Shown piece by piece: positions 34,797 through 42,802 of a stretch of DNA of 64,000 nucleotides. A program made the translations under genes and the position numbers. Position 1 is the first letter of the stretch; every line of letters begins with the position of its first letter. Source of the DNA: Desulfobacter curvatus DSM 3379 (GTDB lineage: Bacteria > Desulfobacterota > Desulfobacteria > Desulfobacterales > Desulfobacteraceae); the NCBI RefSeq assembly GCF_000373985.1, contig NZ_KB892901.1:62674-126673 (forward strand), read 5' to 3'. A model generated the notes under the pieces. The model was not told the origin of the DNA. It did not search any database and saw only the letters and a list, made by a program, of their open reading frames with translations.

Positions 34797-35045
34797 TTAA
34801 ATGGAATTAAGAATACACCACCCAGCAATTCTCCAATTGCTAATCCCCCAAGGATCAAGACGATCATTCGGTGTAAATCCATCATTCACCCATAATCTGC
34901 CTTTGAAATACTCGGGGTGATTCTCTCGGTCAGATTCAATAAACAGGTTATTACCCTTTGCTGTTTCTTTTATCATCGAAGGGAACTTCCCGGATCTCAG
35001 TTCTTCCCCAAATTGGGATGGTTCATAGGTTTGATTGATATCCAT
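34797..35045 (-). CDS. Small unknown protein, 82 aa
   Basis: The gene is well supported by AGGAGAACATT directly before the ATG and by its place in a same-strand gene series. The protein is polar, with no Cys pairs other than one late Cys, and no known domain. A terminator-like hairpin (35071-35091) precedes its ribosome-binding site. Confidence 0.65.
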   Translation of the reverse strand: MDINQTYEPSQFGEELRSGKFPSMIKETAKGNNLFIESDRENHPEYFKGRLWVNDGFTPNDRLDPWGISNWRIAGWCILNSI

Positions 35046-35064
35046 AATGTTCTCCTAAAACAAC

Positions 35065-35095
35065 AAAAGCCTCCTTGTATTACACAAGGAGACCC
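35065..35095 (-). terminator. Hairpin ahead of the 82-aa gene
   Basis: CTCCTTGT (35071-35078) pairs with ACAAGGAG (35084-35091) around a five-base loop. In the minus direction it is followed by GCTTTTGTTGTTTT, then the AGGAG of the next gene. It is either a terminator for the preceding small gene or a partial stop inside the operon. Confidence 0.7.
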
Positions 35096-35134
35096 TGTTT
35101 TTGTAATTCTGTTTTAACGCAACAATTTTTAATT

Positions 35135-35314
35135 TTATTCTATGATCTCATTGTGTTCTTCTTGCTCTGCGTCTTTTTCTTCTTCAAGCTCATCTAACTC
35201 GTCAATGTTGTTTTTAGCTCCGTCGTCATCAAGTGCTTGAATCCCTGCCGCAGCAAGGATGCCAGCAGCAGCAACACCACCAACAAACGTCAAAATAGTT
35301 TTTACTGTACTCAT
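35135..35314 (-). CDS. Small membrane-anchored acidic protein, 59 aa
   Basis: This frame begins at ATG 35314, preceded by AGGAGGACTTT, an excellent ribosome-binding site. The N-terminal 25 residues form one hydrophobic, alanine/glycine-rich segment (TILTFVGGVAAAGILAAAGI) and the rest is strongly acidic (DELDELEEEKDAEQEEH). It resembles a tail-exposed single-span membrane peptide. No family is recognised. It lies between the glycine-zipper gene and the 82-aa gene in the same operon. Confidence 0.65.
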   Translation of the reverse strand: MSTVKTILTFVGGVAAAGILAAAGIQALDDDGAKNNIDELDELEEEKDAEQEEHNEIIE

Positions 35315-35389
35315 AAAGTCCTCCTAAAATGTTTAGAGCCCGGTTGAACAATCAAACGAAGCCCATGTAAATATTACCCTGGTGAGCTA

Positions 35390-35728
35390 TTATATTTCGA
35401 ACTCAGTGCCGCATTTATTGCAGCGATATTTACGGATCACATGACGGTCGATATGCTCACCAACCTTGTTCCCCACCGCTGCACCGGTAAAGAAACCAGC
35501 CAAAGCACCTGCAACTCCACCAGCAAGCGCCCCTAAACCAGTTCCCACCACAGGAACAACGGAACCTATGGCTCCTCCGGCTATGGCACCTGACTCAGTG
35601 CCTATGTACCCGGAGGCTGCTCCTGCTACACCACCTACCGCAGTGCCTGCTTTTTTGGCTGTGCTTACTAGCACGACATGATTTGCATTTTTACATTCCG
35701 GACAGACCGGAGTTTCAACTTCAGACAT
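35390..35728 (-). CDS. Glycine-zipper membrane protein bracketed by CxxC pairs
   Basis: The 112-aa protein starts with CPECKNANH (Cys at about residues 9 and 12) and ends with YRCNKCGTEFEI (Cys at about 102 and 105). Together these make a zinc ribbon split by about 75 residues of glycine/alanine zipper (GGVAGAASGYIG, GAIAGGAIGSVVP, GALAGGVAGALAGFF). If the ribbon closes, the hydrophobic part must fold as a hairpin. GAGGAGAAAA precedes the ATG. It lies 13 bases after the VWA gene, so they are coupled. Function unknown. Confidence 0.8.
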   Translation of the reverse strand: MSEVETPVCPECKNANHVVLVSTAKKAGTAVGGVAGAASGYIGTESGAIAGGAIGSVVPVVGTGLGALAGGVAGALAGFFTGAAVGNKVGEHIDRHVIRKYRCNKCGTEFEI

Positions 35729-35741
35729 AATTTTCTCCTCA

Positions 35742-37358
35742 TTATTTATTTTTGCTAAATACAGTTTTCATAATTCTAAACATGGCCGGTGCCAGTTCAG
35801 ATAAATTGTTAATACTGCGGCTACTATTGGGTAGAATGCTTTCAATGCTTCTGGCATCAATACCGATCCCATAAAATTCAAACCCAAGTTTTTTGCCTTG
35901 GTTAATGGCTTCAACCGTATTGGAAAGGTAATCTGGGGAGCCATCACTCAGGATTAGTATGATCTTTCGGGATTCAGTCAGCGGAACCATTTGTTGAAGA
36001 ACCCACCAGATAGCTTCCCCCATGGGTGTGCATCCAGACGCTCTGGTATGAAATCTTGAATGGATACGTGCACCGTGCTTGATGACAGGGCATACAGCCG
36101 GAATTTCAAAATTTCTGCAACCATGTATCTTGGGCGGATCTGCGGGAAAGGCGGTAACCCCGACATTAACGTCTTTGATAGAACCAAGAGCCTTTGCCAG
36201 GGCGTAACAGGACTGTGTGGTCAAAGCCATTCGTCTTCGCATGCTACTGGAACAATCAATCAGTATATGAACTGCGGTATTGAATCCTTGCCTTTCTTCC
36301 GGTTTGATGAACATCCGTGGATCAGAGATCGCAACTTTATGCAACTGCCTGTTGTCAAGCCTGCCTTTACGGGAAATATGGCTTCGTTTTAATAGGATTG
36401 ACTGCAACGTGCTTTGAAGTCGCGTTTTTAGTGCTGTTGTCGATTTACTAAGTTCATGGGAATTACCGGTATCAAGGATGTTGAAATCTCGTTTACCAAC
36501 GACAGCAACACTGACTTTATCCTGAGCACCAGTCGGTGACTCTTTCGCTAAATGTTCCTGGAGTATCTCTCCCATCGCTTTGGGCAACTGATCGGCCTTA
36601 GCATGGATCAATTTTTCTAACTGAGTTTTAGGCTCATCACTCTGATTTTGATCGCTCGTGGGTATAGGGCCAGGGGAGGCTTTAAAACTGTTTTTCGGCT
36701 TGCCAAAAGTCTTACTGCGAGGGCTTTGGGAACGATTATTTTCATTTACTTCAGATTTAAGCAACGCAACGATCTTTTTGGCGTAGAGGATACTTTCACT
36801 GGTTGTTACGCAGTTAGACCGTACTTCCTGAAGGACCGAATTTATCTTTCCTGGTAAACCGGGATAACGACTTTCAATGATGGTCTCCTCCTGATTCCGT
36901 GGACCAGACAGATCCGGTACATTCCAGGACCTGACAGATAAAAGAATCCAATCCGGGATAAGCTTTACCGGAGGGCTGCCATCATCAACTTTAGATCTGC
37001 AGAAGATATGCTTGATCAACCAATGAAAATTTCCACGGCATCCAGGAAAGATAACCGCCAGCTTTTCTTCTACCCGCCAGTCCTCAATAGAATTCCATAT
37101 GTTCATCTCAAGCGGAGTGAGATTGGCTTTTTGAAGCGCATCAAAGTCTGTGTCCCTTATGTGGGCGGATTCATGATCTATATACCCCCTGGCAAGGCCG
37201 ATAAACTTTTGATCGCAATCCATTGGCAAGGCAGGCAAGTTGATGGTATTTCCATCCGTAAAAGCTTCGGTCCCACCGATGTTTACTTTAACGCCGTATT
37301 TATTGCCAAGCACAGCCGCCACCAAAGGCAGCGACTGCATGATCAACTTATTGTTCAT
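35742..37358 (-). CDS. VWA-domain protein with N-terminal HExxH motif (CobT-like)
   Basis: The protein has 538 aa from ATG 37358 (AAAGGAAAA upstream). The C-terminal third is a von Willebrand A domain with the metal-binding MIDAS motif DCSSS (about residues 366-370) and ILSDGSPDY. The middle is low-complexity and polar. Residues 62-66 read HESAH, an HExxH zinc-peptidase-like motif, with Asp/Glu-rich flanks. CobT-type VWA proteins work with CobS/MoxR-type AAA ATPases, and one lies two genes upstream. Here the pair sits beside recombination genes, so a role in element DNA metabolism is more likely than cobalt chelation. It starts 11 bases after the DUF3150-type gene. Confidence 0.82.
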   Translation of the reverse strand: MNNKLIMQSLPLVAAVLGNKYGVKVNIGGTEAFTDGNTINLPALPMDCDQKFIGLARGYIDHESAHIRDTDFDALQKANLTPLEMNIWNSIEDWRVEEKLAVIFPGCRGNFHWLIKHIFCRSKVDDGSPPVKLIPDWILLSVRSWNVPDLSGPRNQEETIIESRYPGLPGKINSVLQEVRSNCVTTSESILYAKKIVALLKSEVNENNRSQSPRSKTFGKPKNSFKASPGPIPTSDQNQSDEPKTQLEKLIHAKADQLPKAMGEILQEHLAKESPTGAQDKVSVAVVGKRDFNILDTGNSHELSKSTTALKTRLQSTLQSILLKRSHISRKGRLDNRQLHKVAISDPRMFIKPEERQGFNTAVHILIDCSSSMRRRMALTTQSCYALAKALGSIKDVNVGVTAFPADPPKIHGCRNFEIPAVCPVIKHGARIHSRFHTRASGCTPMGEAIWWVLQQMVPLTESRKIILILSDGSPDYLSNTVEAINQGKKLGFEFYGIGIDARSIESILPNSSRSINNLSELAPAMFRIMKTVFSKNK

Positions 37359-37369
37359 GGAATTTTCCT

Positions 37370-38356
37370 TTACCAAAGCCCGAAGCTGTCAATGGGCTGT
37401 GTGGATTGCTGTTGGTTGAAATTGTTAACGGGAATCGGTTCTGACAGGTCTATGGAATCCACTGAAACGGGACAGGCAGTATCGTCTTTTTGGACAAGGT
37501 TTTTCAGGATAGCTTCGGGTGTTCTACCCTTGATTATCTTCTTGCCATGTTCAACAATTGTTTTGGGATCACGCAGAAGCGCCAACACACCCTGAAGCAT
37601 TAACAGGTCGGCTCCCTGGATGAATCCCCTTTTCGGTATCTGCTCAAATGCTGTTTTCAAAAGACTGGCAATAGGCGCTGCACACGGCTCCACAAAACTC
37701 AGACCGTTAAGTTTTTCATACATGGATCTCAACGGAGATATGGCTTTATGGGATACCTTGTCTTTACCTGAATAACACTTGTTCCAAGCATCTTCGGCAG
37801 CCTTGGCTATTTCATCGTAAAGAGTATTGCCTAGCTTGGAGACCTCGTCCTTCAAACCATCATGGATGAACTTTTGTTTGGGCGGTACAAGCTGGAATAA
37901 TTGCCACTTGAAGCCAATCCTGCTGCTGACATATCCTGCATCAACGGTTGAATTTTTGATGATACTTTCCCACTCAGGATGCTGGTTGATCCAGGTCAGA
38001 ACGCTTTGATCATAAGTTGACAGAAAATTTTGTTTAGCATCCATGAACTCGTCATGTATGACCTTTAGCTCTTTGATAACTGAATCCGCAGAACTTTCAG
38101 GTATGCCCCATCCAGCAAGGAACCTGACACCGATACGATCCAGCATGTTGACTGCACGGGATTTGAGTGTGCCGAAAATACGCAGATCTTCAGGGTTACA
38201 GATCTTTTTGCTGCCAAGTGAAGCCAAATCTTCTGGAGGCAGTTTGGCTCCTCCAAAATCGGAAGGATTTAATTTTTTCCTGGCAGACCAGATACTGACA
38301 TCAAGGTTCAGTACCATCAGGTGTTTGAATAGTTTTGCATCTGTCGTTGAGTCCAT
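37370..38356 (-). CDS. DUF3150-like protein
   Basis: The protein has 328 aa from ATG 38356, with AAGGAGAAAAT directly before it. It resembles DUF3150 proteins, known to me from SXT/R391-like elements and phages between a CobS-like ATPase and a VWA protein. The family call rests on overall content (LDVSIWSARKKL near the N-terminus, a GARFL-like VRFLAGWGIP block, a helical body) and on this neighbourhood. There is no signal or membrane segment. Function unknown; it may be an adaptor for the ATPase/VWA pair. Confidence 0.7.
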   Translation of the reverse strand: MDSTTDAKLFKHLMVLNLDVSIWSARKKLNPSDFGGAKLPPEDLASLGSKKICNPEDLRIFGTLKSRAVNMLDRIGVRFLAGWGIPESSADSVIKELKVIHDEFMDAKQNFLSTYDQSVLTWINQHPEWESIIKNSTVDAGYVSSRIGFKWQLFQLVPPKQKFIHDGLKDEVSKLGNTLYDEIAKAAEDAWNKCYSGKDKVSHKAISPLRSMYEKLNGLSFVEPCAAPIASLLKTAFEQIPKRGFIQGADLLMLQGVLALLRDPKTIVEHGKKIIKGRTPEAILKNLVQKDDTACPVSVDSIDLSEPIPVNNFNQQQSTQPIDSFGLW

Positions 38357-38381
38357 ATTTTCTCCTTTCCCAAAATACAAA

Positions 38382-38412
38382 ACGGGATAGAAGCCTTCAT
38401 GCTTCTTCCCGT
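38382..38412 (-). terminator. Hairpin ahead of the DUF3150-type gene
   Basis: ACGGGATAGAAGC (38382-38394) pairs with GCTTCTTCCCGT (38401-38412) with one bulged base and a six-base loop. In the transcript it is followed by TTTTGTATTTT and then the ribosome-binding site of the next gene. It lies inside the operon. Confidence 0.65.
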
Positions 38413-38470
38413 CAAATTCTGTTTTTAAATTTATGTGACTGCGTCTCAGCAGAGCTGAGAGTTTCGGAAT

Positions 38471-39448
38471 TTAAGTGTCTGTTACAGGAAATATACGCTG
38501 GGCCAGTTCATTCAGAAACGACCGAGTTTCCCTGGTTGCACGATATCCAAGGGCTCGATCCAGAGCATATGTAATCGGCTGAACACCTTGGTTAGCTAAA
38601 GGCTGAAACCGAACGGTCAAATCAGCCCACCGGATAAGGGTTCGGGTTGAAAATGTCACTTCGATAGTATCGTTGAAGTCGGTGCTTTCACCCATGAATA
38701 GTTTACGAACCTCATTGGCGAATTCCACCATCTTTTTTCGTAACTCTTCAGGTAGATTCTTTGCCTTGAAAGCCAAAAGATTTTCTTCAGCTTCTGCGGT
38801 TGGATAATTGATTTCACAGAGCCAGAACCGGTCCATAAATGCAAGGTTCTGCCTGAGAGTTCCTTGATATAAACCAGTTTCATCTGATCCACCATTAGTA
38901 TTCGCGGTCGCTGCAAACCTGAATAAAGGATGTGGTGTAATGATTTCACTGCCATTTTCAGGGATACATAAAGGTTCACCGTCCAGCATACCGTTAAGAC
39001 CTGCTGCTGTTGCCGGGTCAAGTAGATCAATCTCATCAAGCAAAAATACACCACCATATTTCATGGCAAGTGCCAGGGGGCCATGCTGGAAAATCATGTT
39101 GCCATTTTGTACCGTCAGGTGGCCGACCATATCAGGGAATTCTAACCGGCTATGACCTGTAACAGAAAAGACTGGATAATTGAGTTTGGCGGCAAGCTGC
39201 TTGATCAGGCTGGTCTTACCGCTGCCCGCTGGCCCGAATAAATAAAAAGGGTCAGCGCTGTTCATAAACCAGACGATCACATCCCGGCTGGATTCATGGT
39301 AAAGATAATCCGAGTTTATTGATGGTGTGAAAGAACAAGGTGATTCAAAACCTTTGATCTTTTTACCCGAAGATGTTCCGCTGAAGATGAGCCCAGCGTC
39401 CAGGTCTTTGGGCATCAACGTTTCAAGTTCAGTGATTGTGTCTGCCAT
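38471..39448 (-). CDS. CobS/MoxR-like AAA+ ATPase
   Basis: This AAA+ ATPase of the CobS/MoxR group has 325 aa. Walker A GPAGSGKT is at residues 72-79 and Walker B FLLDEID at about 135-141. Sensor 1 lies in FRFAATANTNG, and TFSTRTLIRWADL is the typical C-terminal MoxR-type region. It probably remodels a partner through the VWA protein encoded two genes downstream. No cobalamin genes are nearby. AAGGAG precedes the ATG, and an intergenic hairpin stands upstream. Confidence 0.9.
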   Translation of the reverse strand: MADTITELETLMPKDLDAGLIFSGTSSGKKIKGFESPCSFTPSINSDYLYHESSRDVIVWFMNSADPFYLFGPAGSGKTSLIKQLAAKLNYPVFSVTGHSRLEFPDMVGHLTVQNGNMIFQHGPLALAMKYGGVFLLDEIDLLDPATAAGLNGMLDGEPLCIPENGSEIITPHPLFRFAATANTNGGSDETGLYQGTLRQNLAFMDRFWLCEINYPTAEAEENLLAFKAKNLPEELRKKMVEFANEVRKLFMGESTDFNDTIEVTFSTRTLIRWADLTVRFQPLANQGVQPITYALDRALGYRATRETRSFLNELAQRIFPVTDT

Positions 39449-39470
39449 TGGTATTCTCCTTAAAATAGAA

Positions 39471-39500
39471 AGCCCACCCTCCGGTTAAGGAGGGTAGGCT
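39471..39500 (-). terminator. Hairpin ahead of the AAA ATPase gene
   Basis: AGCCCACCCTCC (39471-39482) pairs with GGAGGGTAGGCT (39489-39500) around GGTTAA. In the minus-strand transcript the odd pair is a U-G wobble. It is followed by TTTCTATTTT and the AAGGAG of the ATPase gene, giving the same architecture as the hairpins at 35071, 38382 and 41450. Confidence 0.65.
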
Positions 39501-39524
39501 CAGTTAAATTGATGAAATGACTTT

Positions 39525-40760
39525 TTATGCTGCTGAAGTCAGCTTTTTGTTGATTTTGCTTACATACAATCGTTCATATGGTGAGCTTGTTTTCTGGCAT
39601 TGCTCTATCATGTCATCAACAGATTGCCCGTCATGGATTTGTTCAGACATCTTTTGATGCAACGTCTCTCGGTCAAGGGATTTACGACCAGGCATCTGTG
39701 ATACCTTGAACCGATATCCGGATGTATTAAGCCAGCCAGTGTTTTCACCATTGATCCGGTGATATGTATTTTTAATCCGCTGTTCGATATCCTTCTTTTT
39801 CTTCTGGATGGCTGATTCCTGAACTTTCAAATCCGCCAGCTTTTCAAGTTCAACATCAAAAATGGGGTCATGCTCCAGGACCTCCTGATCTTGAAATTTA
39901 GGGCAGTCTTCATTAACATTGCAGTAGTCACACAAAGGATGAAAACCGGAACAGTATTGGACATCGTTCAAAGTGATATTGCCGGAAAGGATCTCTTTTT
40001 TCTCATTCCAAATGCGTTCTGCAACCTGAAGACAGGCGTTGAGCATGTCTTTGTCCGGTACATACGGACCAAACGGCTTCACCTGGGTCATGGAAATCGA
40101 CAGTACCCACGCCTCGATGTCAATTTGATCCGGTGTGTCCGGCATGTTGATTCCAAACAAACGATAAACAGCTTCAGGAAAATTTACGCCACTAAAACCA
40201 GTTGTGGCGTTTTCTGAAAATAATCCAAAACAAGGTTTGTTCCAGCATTCTTTCAATAGACTTACCTGGCCGTATACCTGGGCTTCGTAAGATGCATACA
40301 GGTTGTCCGGAATCAGTTCGTTACTTTTCAGTTCTATAATTCGTACAGCAGGTTTCTGACCTCCCCATACAAGCGTAAAATCAAGATGAGCTTTAATAGG
40401 TATGCCGTTGTACTCGATACTGATTTCAAATTGTGGAATCATTTTTACGCCGGTTGCCATAATCGCATTTTGGATGCCGTATTCCTGCCAATGACCACGC
40501 TGAAGGACGATCTGTTTTTCAAGCACTGCGATTAAATCTTTTTGATTCAACCCCAGAACGTCGTTATAATGAAGATGTTGGATCAACCCGGCTTTTTCGG
40601 CGACGGCTGATCTGAGGCATTCCATACCCTTGCCAATGTCAGATAAGCCTATGTACCGGCTTCTGTCTCCAAGTTGGCTGGCCGTGTCTTCATGGGTATG
40701 TTTCAAAATTCCCATGGTTAAGAACTGGAGAAGGCCATCTTTTTTATTTTCATGCTGCAT
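39525..40760 (-). CDS. PD-(D/E)XK nuclease with Cas4/AddB-like Fe-S cysteines
   Basis: The protein has 411 aa from ATG 40760, which follows GGAGGT by six bases. The RecB-type nuclease core shows Asp127 (KAHLDFTLVW), Glu143-x-Lys145 (IIELKS) and the QxxxY-like motif in YEAQVYGQ. Cys48 plus Cys270, 277, 280 and 286 give the pattern C...C-x2-C-x5-C of Cas4 and AddB, so a [4Fe-4S] cluster is likely. It probably acts as an exonuclease making single-stranded ends for the ERF annealing protein, whose gene overlaps its start by 11 bases. Confidence 0.85.
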   Translation of the reverse strand: MQHENKKDGLLQFLTMGILKHTHEDTASQLGDRSRYIGLSDIGKGMECLRSAVAEKAGLIQHLHYNDVLGLNQKDLIAVLEKQIVLQRGHWQEYGIQNAIMATGVKMIPQFEISIEYNGIPIKAHLDFTLVWGGQKPAVRIIELKSNELIPDNLYASYEAQVYGQVSLLKECWNKPCFGLFSENATTGFSGVNFPEAVYRLFGINMPDTPDQIDIEAWVLSISMTQVKPFGPYVPDKDMLNACLQVAERIWNEKKEILSGNITLNDVQYCSGFHPLCDYCNVNEDCPKFQDQEVLEHDPIFDVELEKLADLKVQESAIQKKKKDIEQRIKNTYHRINGENTGWLNTSGYRFKVSQMPGRKSLDRETLHQKMSEQIHDGQSVDDMIEQCQKTSSPYERLYVSKINKKLTSAA

Positions 40761-41427
40761 TGTCGTACCTCCACCAGACTTTCTTTTCACCGTCCCAACG
40801 GAACCCGGCACTTTTCAGGAATTCTTTTTTAGAATGGGTATTCCCGGTTGCCAGTATACAAAGCTTGCCATTCTGGGCCTTTTGTTTTCTGTATTTGACG
40901 CCATCCAATTGGGGTAAAGAATTAGGTACTGTATCACTATACTGGGGTGGTCTATTTGAGGGTTTTTGCTGATTGTTACCCCCGCTATTAGCGGGTTTGA
41001 TTTCATGGTTTTTCGTTTGCTGTCTTTGCATGGCAGATTCGGCATCATCGTCTTCAGTTATGATTCCGAGCAGAGCTGACAGGCCGTAGCGCCTTGCGTA
41101 AGTTATGGCTGAGCCATAGCCTTGTGGATCGTTTTTAGACAGAGGCATCTCTATTAAAGAGCATTGCCATTGGCCGGTAGCCACATGAACAACTTTGGTG
41201 ACCAGACCAAGGTGTCCTTTTTCGACTGACACCGGATATTGGGTCATCCAAATGCCATGCTCTAATAATGCCGCCCAGCAGACATCCATTACGGATTTTA
41301 AAGACGCATAACTGCTATTGGTGTAATCGTTGATACTGTCTTTTAATGCGGGGGTCAGGGCCTGTTGCACCTGGATCATGGTTTTTGCCAAATCGGTAAT
41401 TTTGTCTGAACAAAGGGTGATTTCCAT
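40750..41427 (-). CDS. ERF-family single-strand annealing protein
   Basis: The 225-aa protein has the ERF superfamily core. YASLKSVMDVCWAALLEHGI lies near residues 39-58. The signature block PQGYGSAITYARRYGLSALL, followed by acidic residues, lies near residues 100-130. ERF proteins (phage P22 Erf type) anneal complementary single strands in phage and ICE recombination. The C-terminal part is a separate basic, aromatic segment (FRWDGEKKVWWRYD) like that found in other phage recombination proteins. It is the first gene of the operon, overlaps the nuclease gene, and is preceded by a 16-bp hairpin. Confidence 0.88.
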   Translation of the reverse strand: MEITLCSDKITDLAKTMIQVQQALTPALKDSINDYTNSSYASLKSVMDVCWAALLEHGIWMTQYPVSVEKGHLGLVTKVVHVATGQWQCSLIEMPLSKNDPQGYGSAITYARRYGLSALLGIITEDDDAESAMQRQQTKNHEIKPANSGGNNQQKPSNRPPQYSDTVPNSLPQLDGVKYRKQKAQNGKLCILATGNTHSKKEFLKSAGFRWDGEKKVWWRYDNAA

Positions 41428-41802
41428 ATTATCCTCCTTTCAAAATAACACAGCCCTTGTCCTGCTCGATGGCAGGACAAGGGCTGTAACATTGTTGTTT
41501 TTAACGATTAATTATCTTGTTTCAAAAGGATAATATATACTTGAATATTTTCGAAAATCACGTTAAGAATTCGCTATCTCAATTTAGACTTTTGTATTTG
41601 GTTGAGCGGAAGCAGGAATCCAGAATAGAGCCTTGGCTTAACCAGCCAGCACCTATGTATCAGAGCTTATAACGATCCGAAATAAAAGGGGTAAAATCCA
41701 CCCTTGCCATTAAGGTGGCAATCAGGATATCCTTCAATTAAATTGTTCTTTTCTATATTTCCCTTCTTGCCATGAAAACCCAAACATAGAACTGGAATTT
41801 GA
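41428..41802. other. Divergent intergenic region with a 16-bp hairpin
   Basis: These 375 bases lie between the ERF operon (minus) and the NYN gene (plus). The hairpin ahead of ERF is listed separately. The AT-rich rest must contain both promoters; no confident boxes were assigned. A nine-base match to the selC 3' end at 41606-41614 is judged to be chance. Confidence 0.5.
41450..41487 (-). terminator. Perfect 16-bp hairpin ahead of the ERF gene
   Basis: Arms 41450-41465 (ACAGCCCTTGTCCTGC) and 41472-41487 pair perfectly around a six-base loop. It lies 22 bases before the ERF ATG, just ahead of the ribosome-binding site AAAGGAGG, in the transcript leader. It could be an attenuator or a terminator overcome by antitermination. 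Confidence 0.7.
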
Positions 41803-42567
41803 ATGAAAGACTTAGATGATCATAAAAAAATCGCCGTATTGATTGACGCAGATAATGCTCAGCATACAAAAATGAAAGCAATCCTTGATGAAATATCTGC
41901 TCATGGTCATGTTTTAATTAAGAGAGCTTACGGTGATTGGTCTACTGAGCACTTAAAAAATTGGAAACGCTCTCTAAATGAGTTAGCAATTCAACCAGTT
42001 CAGCAATTTGCCTATACAACAGGTAAGAATTCGACCGATGCGTCAATGATAATAGATGCAATGGATTTGTTATACTCTAAAAAATTTGATGCGTTTGCTT
42101 TAGTTTCGAGTGACAGTGACTTCACTAAGCTTGCATCCAGGCTCAGAGAATCTGAAATATTTGTCTTTGGTGTTGGTGAAATGAAAACTCCAATATCTTT
42201 TAGGAATGCCTGCGACGATTTTATCTTTACAGAGAACCTTGAATTAGAAGAAATAGATGATAGCACTAAGGATAATATCAAAAAATCTAAACATGATTCG
42301 TCACAAAAAAACAAAGAAAATCCAACCAAACTTATCCCATTGTTGAAAAAAGCATGGGAGCAGTATCAAGATGATAATGGGTGGGCGAATGTATCCTCAG
42401 CCGGATCTTTAATTAAAAGGTCCAACCCAGATTTTGACCCAAGGACCTATGGTGCCACCAAATTACCGGAGATTATTGAAAATAGCCTGAAAAATTATTT
42501 CAAGACAACGAAATTTAAAGGTAAAGGCACTGTTAATATTGTCGCCTATAAACCAAACGATGCTTAG
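41803..42567 (+). CDS. NYN-domain nuclease with C-terminal LOTUS/OST-HTH-like domain
   Basis: The protein has 254 aa. Residues about 8-145 are a NYN (PIN-like) ribonuclease domain with the acidic residues in VLIDADNAQ, NSTDASMIIDAMDLL and VSSDSDFTKLASRLRE. After a charged linker, residues about 175-240 (LIPLLKKAWEQYQDDNGWAN, FDPRTYGATKLPEIIE) look like an OST-HTH/LOTUS RNA-binding domain. It probably cuts RNA. It stands alone on the plus strand beside the defence operon and may itself be a defence or regulatory RNase. No clear Shine-Dalgarno is seen. Confidence 0.87.
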   Translation: MKDLDDHKKIAVLIDADNAQHTKMKAILDEISAHGHVLIKRAYGDWSTEHLKNWKRSLNELAIQPVQQFAYTTGKNSTDASMIIDAMDLLYSKKFDAFALVSSDSDFTKLASRLRESEIFVFGVGEMKTPISFRNACDDFIFTENLELEEIDDSTKDNIKKSKHDSSQKNKENPTKLIPLLKKAWEQYQDDNGWANVSSAGSLIKRSNPDFDPRTYGATKLPEIIENSLKNYFKTTKFKGKGTVNIVAYKPNDA

Positions 42568-42802
42568 TAGGCGACTACACAAGATGCCTATCTCCCTCGT
42601 TACACTCAAGATCCTGATAATTTTTCTGATTAGAATCACAGGGAGAGTCCGGGGTGGGCATCCGTTCCGAAAATCGAGGTGCCCTTGGACGTAGTCCTCG
42701 CTATAAATATAAAATTATTTTTAATGTGGCTAATCAAAATCAAGACTAAAATTGAGCATTAAATTAAAATGCGCCTGGTGTTATATATTTGTCTATTTAT
42801 CG
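42568..42802. other. Convergent intergenic region with a GC-rich patch
   Basis: These 235 bases lie between the NYN gene and the metalloprotease gene. A GC-richer stretch near 42640-42715 can form a short stem (GGGCATC with GGTGCCC). There is no T tract. It could end transcripts from both sides or encode a small RNA; nothing firm. Confidence 0.3.

Noticed and set aside
37370..39448. CobS-like ATPase and CobT-like VWA protein read as cobaltochelatase genes
   Set aside because: No CobN or other cobalamin genes are present, the genes lie in a mobile-element recombination operon, and MoxR/VWA pairs have many other roles.
41606..41614. GCGGAAGCA, a nine-base match to the reverse complement of the selC 3' end, considered as attR
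   Set aside because: A nine-base match is expected about once by chance in 64 kb on both strands, and the flanking T-arm sequence does not match.
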